This document shows positions 15,564 through 23,402 of a DNA stretch of 64,000 nt, piece after piece. The stretch covers positions 186,001 through 250,000 of the forward strand of contig BPIC01000002.1 of assembly GCA_026003895.1 (NCBI GenBank). The letters run 5' to 3'. The position numbers and the translations under genes were made by a program. The notes beneath the pieces were generated by a model. It was not told the DNA's origin, did no database searches, and worked only from the letters and a program-made list of their open reading frames with translations. This stretch comes from Dehalococcoidia bacterium (GTDB taxonomy: Bacteria > Chloroflexota > Dehalococcoidia > SpSt-223). Every line of letters starts with the position of its first letter. Positions within the stretch are counted from its first letter, which is position 1.

Positions 15564-16144
15564 CCATCATCTGGTACGCGGTCAGCGATGTCGGTGACCT
15601 GCTGCTGCCCGCCGGGCGGCTGATGCGGCTCGAGGAGGACGGGTACATCCTCCTCCTCGAGAATGACATCATGGAATCGTTTAATAACGCCGGCGGCATC
15701 GCGCTGCCGCCGACGGCCGAGGGGCGAGATGTGGCTGACCGCCTGCTCGCCGATGCCGCTGCGGGCATGACGCTCGCCCAGCTCGCCGATCGCCGCGAGC
15801 CAGGGCATCGCGCGCCCGAGCCGCTGCAGCAGGCGGCACGCCGGCACGCGGCCGAGTGGCTGGCGGCCGCGGCCGAGCTGTTGCGGCAGCCGGAGGAGCG
15901 CGCGGCGATGGCCCGTATCGGCGCGCTCGCCTACTGGGCGTCGTGCCGCACCGTCTCGACGGCGATGCTCCCGCTCCGGCGGTACGCACCTCCGGCGCTC
16001 AGTGATGATGCCACCGCTGGAACGGAGTATCGCTGGTGGCTGGTCGAGGTCTGCCACTACGCCACAGTGCTCCTCCCGCCACGGCTGCCGCACTGGCGGC
16101 CGACTGTCATCGTCGAGTGGCTGGTGACGGTGGCAATGCCATGA
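15560..16144 (+). CDS. unknown protein C of the HWRPTV family
   Basis: 194 residues, start fixed by an ATGA overlap with the preceding gene. It carries the family landmarks GDLLLPAG, YRWWLVEVCHYA and PHWRPTVIVEWL. The middle has an insertion relative to its neighbours (about residues 60-100, Ala/Arg-rich helix). It is the last of the overlapping MoxR-VWA block; the next gene is 101 bp away behind a hairpin. Confidence 0.7.
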   Translation: MTIIWYAVSDVGDLLLPAGRLMRLEEDGYILLLENDIMESFNNAGGIALPPTAEGRDVADRLLADAAAGMTLAQLADRREPGHRAPEPLQQAARRHAAEWLAAAAELLRQPEERAAMARIGALAYWASCRTVSTAMLPLRRYAPPALSDDATAGTEYRWWLVEVCHYATVLLPPRLPHWRPTVIVEWLVTVAMP

Positions 16145-16210
16145 CCACCACGAGATGGTCGCGGACAGCCTCGCGAACGCGTGACGTCAACCCTGCGCCG
16201 TAACAATCAC

Positions 16211-16234
16211 CCCCGCCGGTCGCCCCCAGCGGGG
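16211..16234 (+). promoter_or_regulatory. GC stem-loop overlapping a ribosome binding site
   Basis: Stem CCCCGC / GCGGGG with a 12-nt loop, ending where GGGGAGGAGGG begins. The 3' arm shares four G with the ribosome binding site of the gene at 16246, so folding could reduce its translation. It belongs to the series of similar hairpins at 11589 and 16819. Confidence 0.5.
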
Positions 16235-16245
16235 AGGAGGGAAAC

Positions 16246-16800
16246 ATGGAGTACGTTACCCCAAGCCAGCTCCGAGCCGCATACAATATAAGCGCATTCC
16301 TCGGGCACTACTGGGCCGAGTGCCTCGGCCCGGAGACGCTCGAGGATATCCTCGAGCGCGCCGAGACCGACCAGGCCCGCGCCCGGGCCGTCCACGCCGC
16401 AGTCGAGCTCCGGACCGCCCTCGGGTACGGGCCGGACGGCCCCTGCGGCTATTACACCCCCACTGACCACGCCGTCACCACCACCGGCCGCTGCCGCTGG
16501 TGGGTATCCCGCGACGGTTCGGTCTCGGTCACCGTCCGTCGCCCGGCGGGCGAGGCGTTCACGGTCCACGCCAATCTCGCCGCCGACGGCCGCGTCGATC
16601 TCGTCGCGTGGCCTGGCGGCAGCGTCAGCATCCACACTCGCCACGTTGCTGCTGCGGCGCGCATCATCACGGCGGGCCTGTGCCCAGTTCTCTGGCCCCG
16701 GCCGGAGGCCGGGGACTGGATCAGCCCCCGGCTCGCCGAGGTCGAGGCGCTGATCGCCGCCGACCTCGCTCGAAAGGCATCCGAGGTCCAGCCTGACTAG
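16246..16800 (+). CDS. hypothetical protein
   Basis: 184 residues with a very strong ribosome binding site (GGGGAGGAGGG, 4 nt before the ATG). The N-terminal half is helical. The C-terminal half alternates strands (GSVSVTVRRP, VDLVAWPGGSVSIHTR) and ends in a helix. No family is recognised. It stands alone between two hairpins, so its expression may be set separately from the MoxR block. Confidence 0.7.
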   Translation: MEYVTPSQLRAAYNISAFLGHYWAECLGPETLEDILERAETDQARARAVHAAVELRTALGYGPDGPCGYYTPTDHAVTTTGRCRWWVSRDGSVSVTVRRPAGEAFTVHANLAADGRVDLVAWPGGSVSIHTRHVAAAARIITAGLCPVLWPRPEAGDWISPRLAEVEALIAADLARKASEVQPD

Positions 16801-16818
16801 TTCGCCGCATTCCGCCCC

Positions 16819-16834
16819 CCCCGCTCACGCGGGG
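16819..16834 (+). promoter_or_regulatory. short GC stem-loop
   Basis: CCCCGC / GCGGGG with a TCAC loop lies 19 bp after the previous stop and 19 bp before the next ATG, followed by CTGTTTCG. Third member of the intercistronic hairpin series. Confidence 0.5.
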
Positions 16835-16853
16835 ACTGTTTCGTGAGGAGAAC

Positions 16854-17150
16854 ATGCATCACACCTGCAACCGCTACTGCGCCCCGCCGGAGCACTGCGA
16901 CCTCGTCTACGCTCCGGCCTCGGCGAGCGCCGAGACCGTGATGGCGACGCTCTGGTGGGGCGAGCCGCCGCTGTGGGCCACCCGCGCCGAGCCTGCTCGC
17001 GAGCCGCCGCCGCTCGCGATGATCCCGCCGGCCGCCCGCGACAGCCACGGCCTGCGGCCAGTGCGCGACGACGAGCCGCACCAGGCCTGGCTCGTCTGGT
17101 GGATCGACCGCGCCGAGTGGCGCCGCCGGCGCGAGGCTGAGGCGTTATGA
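16854..17150 (+). CDS. hypothetical Cys/His- and Trp-containing small protein
   Basis: 98 residues; GTGAGGAG precedes the ATG. It opens with MHHTCNRYCAPPEHC, a His/Cys-rich segment able to bind a metal, and ends with repeated Trp-containing helices. No known family. Overlaps the next start by 4 bp. Confidence 0.65.
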   Translation: MHHTCNRYCAPPEHCDLVYAPASASAETVMATLWWGEPPLWATRAEPAREPPPLAMIPPAARDSHGLRPVRDDEPHQAWLVWWIDRAEWRRRREAEAL

Positions 17151-17701
17151 GGCGCGACTGGCATCTCCTGCAGGTGGGTGCGCCCTATCTCCCTGGGCGC
17201 ACCCGCTATCCCGAGGCCGTCCAGTACACCTACCGCGCCGGCGGCCATGAGCTGCTGCTCTGGCTGAGCTCGCCATCGCCCCGCGAGGTCGAGAGCATCC
17301 AGCGCGGCCGCGCCTCGTTCGCCCTCTCTATCGAGCCGCCCCTGATCGTCCTGCTCTACCGGTTCGCACCGGCGATCACGTGGTCGGATGCGCCGTTCAG
17401 TATCCATCTCGTGCCGCCGGCGCAGCGCGTTCTGCCGCCGCCGCTCGGCCAGGCCGAGGAGAGCCGGGCACTGCTGCAGGTCATCCTCGTCGATGCTGAC
17501 ACCGGCATCGTGCGAGCGCTCCGCCAGCTGACGTGGTCGCCGGCATTCACCGCCGCCATCCACGCCGCGATCGCAGCGCAGGCCACCATGACGTGGGATG
17601 CTCAGGCCTACGACGCGGCGCTCCGCCAGCTGTACCAGCGCTATCCAACAAGCGAGGCGCTGCTCAGCACCGCGACGGCACGGACCGAGGGTGGCGCATG
17701 A
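17147..17701 (+). CDS. hypothetical protein
   Basis: 184 residues, ATG overlapping the preceding stop (ATGA). Predicted beta strands (HELLLWLS, PPLIVLLYRF) in the first half and helices (AYDAALRQLYQRY) at the end; no motif recognised. Part of the same coupled group as 16854 and the ribbon-helix-helix gene. Confidence 0.65.
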   Translation: MRRDWHLLQVGAPYLPGRTRYPEAVQYTYRAGGHELLLWLSSPSPREVESIQRGRASFALSIEPPLIVLLYRFAPAITWSDAPFSIHLVPPAQRVLPPPLGQAEESRALLQVILVDADTGIVRALRQLTWSPAFTAAIHAAIAAQATMTWDAQAYDAALRQLYQRYPTSEALLSTATARTEGGA

Positions 17702-17739
17702 CAGGTTCTGATCAAACTCAACCATCAGGGAGGACCATC

Positions 17740-18075
17740 ATGAATGACCTCGACATTCTCCGCCTGATCGCCGCTCGGTCGCCGGCGGCATCGTCACTGG
17801 CCACGCTCGCGATCCGCGGCGATGTGCGGCTGCGCGCGCTGCGCGCCAGTATCGCCGCGGCGCGGGCGCTCGCCGACCCCCAGGCAGCCTGGACGACAGA
17901 GGAACGCGAGCGCATCGCGACACTGCTCGCGCCGGACGATGATCGCGATGTGCCGCGCACCAAATGGATCCAGGTGCGCGTCAGCCCAGAGGAACATGCC
18001 GAGATCGAGGAGCGTGCTGCCGCTGCTCGGCTTTCGATCAGCGAGTACATCCGTCAGCGGGCGCTGGCGGACTGA
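17740..18075 (+). CDS. protein with C-terminal ribbon-helix-helix domain
   Basis: 111 residues. The last 40 match a CopG/Arc-like ribbon-helix-helix: strand KWIQVRVS, then EEHAEIEERAAAA and SISEYIRQRAL helices. Such domains bind DNA as dimers in plasmid and phage regulators. The ATG at 17740 is preferred since AGGGAGGA lies 5 nt upstream; an in-frame ATG at 17698 overlapping the previous stop would add 14 residues. It may regulate this operon or bind the nearby repeats at 19271 (inference). Confidence 0.75.
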   Translation: MNDLDILRLIAARSPAASSLATLAIRGDVRLRALRASIAAARALADPQAAWTTEERERIATLLAPDDDRDVPRTKWIQVRVSPEEHAEIEERAAAARLSISEYIRQRALAD

Positions 18076-18101
18076 TAGCGAGCGCGCACAGGAGGCACAT
18101 G

Positions 18102-19208
18102 ATGGCGCCGACTATCTCGATCCGACGCAGCCGAAACGACCAGCTCGACGCCGTCGTCGCGCTCGAGTACCGCCACGAACGCGAACGGGCCCTCATTAAA
18201 CAGGCCGGGTTTCGCTACAACGGCGAGAGCCGCACCTGGTGGCTGACCGGCACCGCGCACGCGATCGCGCCGCGCCTGTATCGTCTCCTTAGCGCGGGCA
18301 TGCGCGTCGAGGCGCGCTCCGTCGAGCGCGACGACGTCGCCGCCGCGTTCGACGACGCCGCCGCCGCAGGCGTGGCCGGTGCGGCCGCCGTCGCCAACGC
18401 GCTGCGCCATCCCGCCGACGACGCACGCCCCACGACCGCTGACGCCGCCGCCCGCGAGCCAGCCGGTCCGTCGCGACGCGTCGCCCGCTACAACGGGCAG
18501 TGCGCCGTCACCGGCCGGTCCTACGGGCCCGGCACGTCGATCGTCCAGACCGCCAACGGCTGGGCGATCGACGATGCCGAAACGGCCCGCGTGCAGCACC
18601 TCGCGCAGACCGCGCCGATCCGGTTCTCCATCGGCGAGGGGTACGGCGGCCGCCTCCATCGCCCGGGCGAGGTCATCCGTGCGCGCTGGCGCGCTGCTGA
18701 CGGGACCGAGCAGTCGGGCATCGTCGTGGTGCTCGGTGCCGCCGCCCAGTACTACCGGCACGACGGCATGTCGTTCGGCGTCGGCGACGAGTCTGGCTAC
18801 GTCTACACGACGTACGCCCGGCCAGCGACCGACGAGGAGGCCGCACCGCTCCTCCAGCGTGAGGCGCGCGCTCGAGCGCGTCGCGACGCCGTTCGCCGTC
18901 TCGAACAGCTCGCCATCGATGCGCTCCGTCATGGCGATCGCCCAGCCGCGCCAGCGACGCACCCGGCCGGACGCGAACTCTGTCACAGCGAGTATGCGGC
19001 GCGGCTCGGCAACTACTGGATCATCCCGGCGGACGAGCCGGGCGTGGTGTACTACGTGCACCACAACGGGCTCGACGGCGACGATTGGAGCGTCAACAAC
19101 CTGCCCGGCGCGATCCTCGTTCGGGTCGCTGACCCAGACGGCGCGCTGCGGCAGGAGCTCGACCGGCTCGAGGCGACGCTCGCCGACGCCCAGCTGAGCC
19201 CAGCATAG
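18102..19208 (+). CDS. hypothetical protein, N-terminus weakly HARP-like
   Basis: 368 residues, last gene of the rightward operon. The segment near residue 30, IKQAGFRYNGESRTWWLTG, resembles the short HARP-type motif found before SNF2 helicases, but no helicase domain follows. The middle has CAVTGRSYGPG and the C-terminal part holds Tyr-rich strands. GGAGG at 18091 serves either of two adjacent ATG codons (18099 or 18102); spacing favours 18102. Function is unknown. Confidence 0.65.
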   Translation: MAPTISIRRSRNDQLDAVVALEYRHERERALIKQAGFRYNGESRTWWLTGTAHAIAPRLYRLLSAGMRVEARSVERDDVAAAFDDAAAAGVAGAAAVANALRHPADDARPTTADAAAREPAGPSRRVARYNGQCAVTGRSYGPGTSIVQTANGWAIDDAETARVQHLAQTAPIRFSIGEGYGGRLHRPGEVIRARWRAADGTEQSGIVVVLGAAAQYYRHDGMSFGVGDESGYVYTTYARPATDEEAAPLLQREARARARRDAVRRLEQLAIDALRHGDRPAAPATHPAGRELCHSEYAARLGNYWIIPADEPGVVYYVHHNGLDGDDWSVNNLPGAILVRVADPDGALRQELDRLEATLADAQLSPA

Positions 19209-19213
19209 GCATG

Positions 19214-19247
19214 CGACCGGCGATGGTGTGTCGACCATCGTCGGTCG
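19214..19247. terminator. strong hairpin at the end of the rightward accessory operon
   Basis: A 14-bp stem with a single G-T position (CGACCGGCGATGGT / ACCATCGTCGGTCG) and a 6-nt loop starts 6 bp after the stop at 19208. There is no long T-run, which is common for terminators in high-GC genomes. Confidence 0.7.
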
Positions 19248-19270
19248 TTCCGTCGCCAGAGCGCCTGTGC

Positions 19271-19438
19271 ATGGACCACGTTGGGTCAAATTGGGCCACG
19301 CCCTAGGGGTGCGCTGACGCACGACCGGGCCACATTGGGTCAGATTGGGTCAAATTGGGCCACGCCCTAGGGGTGCGCTGACGCACGACCGGGTCAGATT
19401 GGGTCAGATTGGGTCAAATTGGGTCAGATTGGACCACG
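19271..19438. repeat. iteron array: 10-bp units inside a 64-bp period
   Basis: Units of the form TTGGGTCAGA, TTGGGTCAAA or TTGGGCCACG start at 19281, 19291, 19335, 19345, 19355, 19399, 19409, 19419 and 19429, with diverged units at 19271, 19325 and 19389. They are phased by 10 bp, one helical turn. A 24-bp spacer containing the palindrome CCCTAGGG and GCGCTGACGC occurs twice, giving a 64-bp super-repeat whose starts are 19281, 19345 and 19409. The array lies between convergent operons in the 404-bp gap 19209-19611. The rest of that gap (19439-19611) shows no gene or other signal. A protein-binding, partition or replication role is possible. Confidence 0.9.
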
Positions 19439-19611
19439 TCCATGACTGGTTGTGGTCGGTACCACACGGACCGTCGTGCGACCGCGGCACGTTCCGCTCA
19501 CAGGCAGCCGTGCCTTGCGCAGGAACCGTCGACGCGAGCAGGACTAGCCTGAGGCGGTCTGTCTGCGCCCAGCGCGCACGTTGCCACGCGCTGCAGCAGC
19601 TGTGTCGGATA

Positions 19612-20415
19612 TCAGGCGGTGAGGTAGATCGGAAACATCCACGTGACTGGCCGACGCTCTGACACGCCGAACGCCCAGGTCATTGGCTCTGCCCGCGAAC
19701 CATAGCGTCGGATGGCGTGACTGTCGTCCGAGACAAACGTGCCGGCCTGGATCAGCAGCGTCCGGTTGCCCTGCAGGATCTCGCCGACGTGATAGTGCCC
19801 GCTGATCACGACGTCGAACTGCCGACCATAGTGCGCCTGCCACTCGTAGACCCGCGTCTGCCGCGTTTTGATCGTCCGCCCCCACTCGTGCCCATGGTAG
19901 AGCAGGAAACTGTGGCCTCGAACCTCGAACGGCCGGAGAAAAATATCGTTCGGCGGCTCATTGAAATGGACCTCGATCCCGAGCGGCGCCGCCAACATGT
20001 GCAGATACCGATAGGCCACCAGGTCCCAGCTCGCCGCCTCGTGGGTCGCTCGGTCACCCACCCGCCCGTGGTTGCCTGGCACGCACTCGACCCGAGCCGG
20101 CCCCCAGATCGACTGCTGGATCTGGATCCACGGCAGCAGGATCGCTGCGATATCGCGCGCCTGCTGCTCGACGTTGGCGACACGCTGGGTCGTCGCCTGC
20201 GCCGGGAAAATGCCGCTGCCATCGACCCAGTCGCCCGCGCCGGCGATCACCAGCTCGTCGAACACGTAGCCCTGGAGCGCCTGACGGATATGGATCAGCC
20301 GCGTCTCCAGATGCTGCAGTCGCGCCTGGAACACATCGGGATCGTACGTTGGCGTCTCTTTTCCGTAGTGCAGGTCACTCAGGATGACGACCGCGCTCTC
20401 GACCGACGAGCTCAT
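19612..20415 (-). CDS. calcineurin-like metallophosphoesterase
   Basis: A 267-residue binuclear-metal phosphoesterase, last gene of the leftward late operon. All family motifs are present: DLHYGK (residue 14), GAGDWVDG (59), PGNHGR (112), GHEWG (175) and GHYH (205). Its position after lysis genes gives no clear substrate; nucleic acid or nucleotide processing after infection is possible. The start overlaps nothing and is 13 bp from the next stop. Confidence 0.88.
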   Translation of the reverse strand: MSSSVESAVVILSDLHYGKETPTYDPDVFQARLQHLETRLIHIRQALQGYVFDELVIAGAGDWVDGSGIFPAQATTQRVANVEQQARDIAAILLPWIQIQQSIWGPARVECVPGNHGRVGDRATHEAASWDLVAYRYLHMLAAPLGIEVHFNEPPNDIFLRPFEVRGHSFLLYHGHEWGRTIKTRQTRVYEWQAHYGRQFDVVISGHYHVGEILQGNRTLLIQAGTFVSDDSHAIRRYGSRAEPMTWAFGVSERRPVTWMFPIYLTA

Positions 20416-20428
20416 CAGATCGATCGTG

Positions 20429-20698
20429 TCACTCGCGGCGGCGGCGTCCGATGACCGTCGCGATGCTGTCCAATGTCGCCGCGATCGTTGCCATACCGGT
20501 CGGAAAAACCGCGCCGATGACGCCGCCGAGCACGATGTAGACGATCATCGGTACCTCAGCGCCAGGCACGACGACGTCGTAGGCCGACAGCGCCACGAAC
20601 GAGAGCGCCAGCACGATCGCCAGCCAGCGCCGCCACGGCGCCCAACCGCCGTTAGGCGTGAGGGCGGCGGCGGGTTCGGACCCGGCACCACCAGGCAC
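20429..20698 (-). CDS. small membrane protein, holin/lysis candidate
   Basis: 89 residues from a GTG at 20698 with GGGGAG upstream; an ATG at 20743 is also open but overlaps the neighbour by 92 bp. Two membrane segments (WLAIVLALSFVALSAYDVVV and VPMIVYIVLGGVIGAVFP) and a basic C-terminus (GRRRRE) suit a holin or spanin-type helper. It belongs to a group of three small membrane genes beside the endolysin. Confidence 0.65.
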   Translation of the reverse strand: MPGGAGSEPAAALTPNGGWAPWRRWLAIVLALSFVALSAYDVVVPGAEVPMIVYIVLGGVIGAVFPTGMATIAATLDSIATVIGRRRRE

Positions 20699-20855
20699 GG
20701 AGCTCCCCAGCCGCGGCCGACGCTGCAACGACCGCGAGCGCAAACAGAACCAGATTCGTCAGTTTCTCAGGATGGAGCGCCGCTGCCGCTCCGATCAGCA
20801 TGGCGAACCCGATCACAAACGCCACGACCGCACCGATATGCCGCCAGGGCATCAT
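20652..20855 (-). CDS. small two-TM membrane protein, lysis module
   Basis: 67 residues with two hydrophobic segments (IGAVVAFVIGFAMLIGAAAA; LVLFALAVVAASAAAGEL) and a highly basic tail (RTRRRPHA). Starts 1 bp after the preceding stop. Size and charge are holin-like, but which of the three neighbours is the true holin cannot be decided. Confidence 0.65.
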   Translation of the reverse strand: MMPWRHIGAVVAFVIGFAMLIGAAAALHPEKLTNLVLFALAVVAASAAAGELRAWWCRVRTRRRPHA

Positions 20856-20856
20856 G

Positions 20857-21117
20857 TTACTGCCTCAGTACCGTCCGGCCGCCGCTATACAGTCCACTGG
20901 CCGCCAGCCCAACGACGACCCCGAACAGTGCTGCCCGCGCGAGGTCGGCCGCCGTGCTGCTGCCGAGCGTCGTCGCGACAACCATGTTCCACGTCACGCC
21001 GAACACGACCGCGATCACCGGCCAGAACCGTTCGTCATGGACAAACGGTTTCACCAGCTGGACGAGCGCCACCACGACCGGCACGCCGCCCAGTCCAACC
21101 CACTCCTGAACGTCCAT
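20857..21117 (-). CDS. holin candidate (LLH-like)
   Basis: 86 residues from the ATG at 21117, chosen because GAGGAGG precedes it; the longer open frame is the shadow of the endolysin. An amphipathic N-terminus with VPVVVALVQLVKPFV is followed by two hydrophobic segments, one with WPVIAVVFGVTWNMVV and one Gly/Ala-rich near the C-terminus. The layout resembles phage holins of the LLH type. It directly follows the endolysin, the usual pairing. Confidence 0.75.
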   Translation of the reverse strand: MDVQEWVGLGGVPVVVALVQLVKPFVHDERFWPVIAVVFGVTWNMVVATTLGSSTAADLARAALFGVVVGLAASGLYSGGRTVLRQ

Positions 21118-21134
21118 CTCGCACCTCCTCACGT

Positions 21135-23402
21135 CTAGTCGATCCCGATCGCGTCCTTCAGCGCGATCACCGCGCGCTCGATCCCCGTCCGCACCTCCGG
21201 CGGCGCCTGCTGGGCGAGCGCCCAGATCACATCGAGCTGGATGTGCGCCGCCGACCGCGGGTCCGGCCGCGGCGGCTCGCTCGGCTGCAGCAGCCCTCGC
21301 CAGCGCGGCCAGGTGCGCCCAGGGCAGCGCGTCGCCGCCACCTCCTGATGCCCGACCGCCGGCAGGCTGCCGTTCCCGAGCTGATAGCGACACTCGTTCG
21401 CCAGTCGCGCCGCCATCAGCAGCTGCAGCTCGCTCGGCGGCCCGTCGTCGTAGTTCCCCTGCAGCAGGATCGCGAGCCCATCGCGATTCGGGTTGCCTCC
21501 CGCCGGGTCACGGCTGCCGCTATGCCAGCGCTCGGTCGCCCAATCACCAACGAGATAAACGCGCCCGCTCGGCATGAGAGCGAGGTGATAGGCGATGCCG
21601 CGGCCCGGGCCCTCGGTCGGCGAGGGCCAGTCACGTCGGCGGTGGTAGGCGTCGATCCCGCGCAGCGCGGCCACCTCCGCCTCGACCGGCGCGTCGGCCG
21701 GCAACGCGGCGTCGCCACTGTGATGAATGATCAGGCGGCGGATCGCGCTGAGCTCGCGGCCCGCATAGGTCGACGGAAACTGGTCGCGCAGGTCGATCAC
21801 CGTCAGGTTGCCGATCGTGGCGGTCGGGTACGGCATTGCGGTCTCCTCCTGCCAGCCGAGCTCGCGAGCGAGCGTCGTGTACGCTCGTCCATAGCCGGCG
21901 CCAGTGGGGTCGGCACTGGACCGCTGCACCGACTGGATCGCGCCGCCCGGGTTCCAGGCGCGCTGCTCCTGTCGGCTCCAGTACAGCTCCGCCTCGAGCG
22001 CCGCGATCAGGGCGCGGGCGTGCCGAAACTGGACGTCAATCTGATGCAGCTGGTCGGCATCACTCAGCCCGATCTCGCGCATCAGCCGGCTACCGGCGCC
22101 ACCACAACTGTTCAGCTGGAAAAGGCCGCGCGAGCACGCCACGCGCGTCCCGTCGGGGCGCGTCGTCCAGTCTCCACGCGCGTCCGGGTCGCCGCCGCTC
22201 TCGCACCAGATGGTGGCGAGCAGCCCGAGGCCGACCCGTACCACATCGTCATCGGCGAGATGGGGGCGTGTTTGCACGACCTCCTCGACGGCGCGGCTCC
22301 ACCACTGCCACACTGCCGGTTTGCTCGCTGCGCCACGCGGCGCTGGCCAGCGCCTGACGATCGCCTCACTGCGCGCGAGGTCGGGCGGCTGTGGCGTCGG
22401 CTCGGGTGTCGGCGCCGGCGGGTCGAGGCTCGGCGGCAGCGACGGCACGTCGGCCGGCGGTGTTGGGGGCGGCAGACGGCGACGTTTGCGAATCCGGATC
22501 ATGTCGGTGATCACCCCCGGTCGGACGAGAAAACTGTCCCAGAACCCGCCGGCCTGAAAGACCATCGCGGCGAGGAGATACTCGTCTGCGAGCAGCGCGT
22601 CGTCGTAGCGCGCTAGTCCCTCGGCGTACTCCTCCTCGCTGACCGGTCGACCGTCCGGCCAGCGCGCGGCACGCCAACCGGCCTCGAGTTTGGGATTGGC
22701 GACTGGCCCGATGACGCCGTGATCGATGCCGGTCTCGCCGATGATGAACGGGATGCTGTGATACCGTGCCGGGAGCGCCGCCCGCAGCCGGCGGTAGCGG
22801 AGCGGGTGCCAGGTCCAGTGGGCGCCATAGTTCGGATAGTCGTACTCGTGCAGCACAATCGCGCCGCCGGCGGACTGACAGGCGCGAATGCCGTCCTCAT
22901 AGTGCCGGAGATACGCCCACAGGTCCTCCGGGCTGCCATCGCCGCGATAGCCTGGCGGGTTGCCGGTCGGAAAGTTGAACACCGCCGGCTGCAACCCGCG
23001 TCGGCGGCACTCGTCGGCAAACCCCACCGTGAACGCGTTATAGAACGGCGCGTCATCCCACAGCCCGATCTCGTTCAGACCCTCGACGTACAACCGACCA
23101 TCGCCGGCGAGCCGACCGTATGCGTCGCGCAGCTCACGGAGATGTCCGAATCGCGCCTCCATCTGCGCTGCCACCTGGCGGCCGCCGGCCTCGCCCTGGC
23201 GGAGGAGCGCATCCTGGTTGTCGTGAAACTGGCGGGCAACGACGACAGCGCCGGGGTTGTCGGCCAGAAACCGCTCGACCGGCTCGGGCTCCGACGTCAT
23301 CACCTTCAGGCCGGCGCCGCCGGCAGCGAGCACGGTCTCGAGCGCGCCGGGCGTCCACGCCTCGACGAACCACCCGAGTTTGGTGCCGATCAGTCGATCC
23401 AT
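21135..23402 (-). CDS. three-domain endolysin: glycoside hydrolase, lysozyme-like domain, PGRP amidase
   Basis: A 755-residue cell-wall hydrolase. Residues 1-300 look like a TIM-barrel clan-A glycoside hydrolase with likely acid/base Glu in YVEGLNEIGLW and nucleophile Glu in FIIGETGID. A Pro-rich linker (about 325-360) follows. Residues about 380-510 carry CESGGDPDARGD and RGLFQLN, typical of lysozyme/transglycosylase folds (catalytic Glu in CESGG). Residues about 545-700 form an N-acetylmuramoyl-L-alanine amidase of the PGRP type, with zinc ligands in IIHHSG, a DAYHRRR helix and GHQEVAATRCPG. Adjacent holin candidates support the role. Confidence 0.85.
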   Translation of the reverse strand: MDRLIGTKLGWFVEAWTPGALETVLAAGGAGLKVMTSEPEPVERFLADNPGAVVVARQFHDNQDALLRQGEAGGRQVAAQMEARFGHLRELRDAYGRLAGDGRLYVEGLNEIGLWDDAPFYNAFTVGFADECRRRGLQPAVFNFPTGNPPGYRGDGSPEDLWAYLRHYEDGIRACQSAGGAIVLHEYDYPNYGAHWTWHPLRYRRLRAALPARYHSIPFIIGETGIDHGVIGPVANPKLEAGWRAARWPDGRPVSEEEYAEGLARYDDALLADEYLLAAMVFQAGGFWDSFLVRPGVITDMIRIRKRRRLPPPTPPADVPSLPPSLDPPAPTPEPTPQPPDLARSEAIVRRWPAPRGAASKPAVWQWWSRAVEEVVQTRPHLADDDVVRVGLGLLATIWCESGGDPDARGDWTTRPDGTRVACSRGLFQLNSCGGAGSRLMREIGLSDADQLHQIDVQFRHARALIAALEAELYWSRQEQRAWNPGGAIQSVQRSSADPTGAGYGRAYTTLARELGWQEETAMPYPTATIGNLTVIDLRDQFPSTYAGRELSAIRRLIIHHSGDAALPADAPVEAEVAALRGIDAYHRRRDWPSPTEGPGRGIAYHLALMPSGRVYLVGDWATERWHSGSRDPAGGNPNRDGLAILLQGNYDDGPPSELQLLMAARLANECRYQLGNGSLPAVGHQEVAATRCPGRTWPRWRGLLQPSEPPRPDPRSAAHIQLDVIWALAQQAPPEVRTGIERAVIALKDAIGID

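Noticed and set aside
18102..19208. SNF2-type helicase
   Set aside because: Only a short HARP-like stretch is seen; no Walker A or DExH motif follows.
19271..19438. CRISPR array
   Set aside because: Units are 10 bp in near-continuous tandem and the longer period repeats its spacer too; there are no unique spacers of 28-40 bp.
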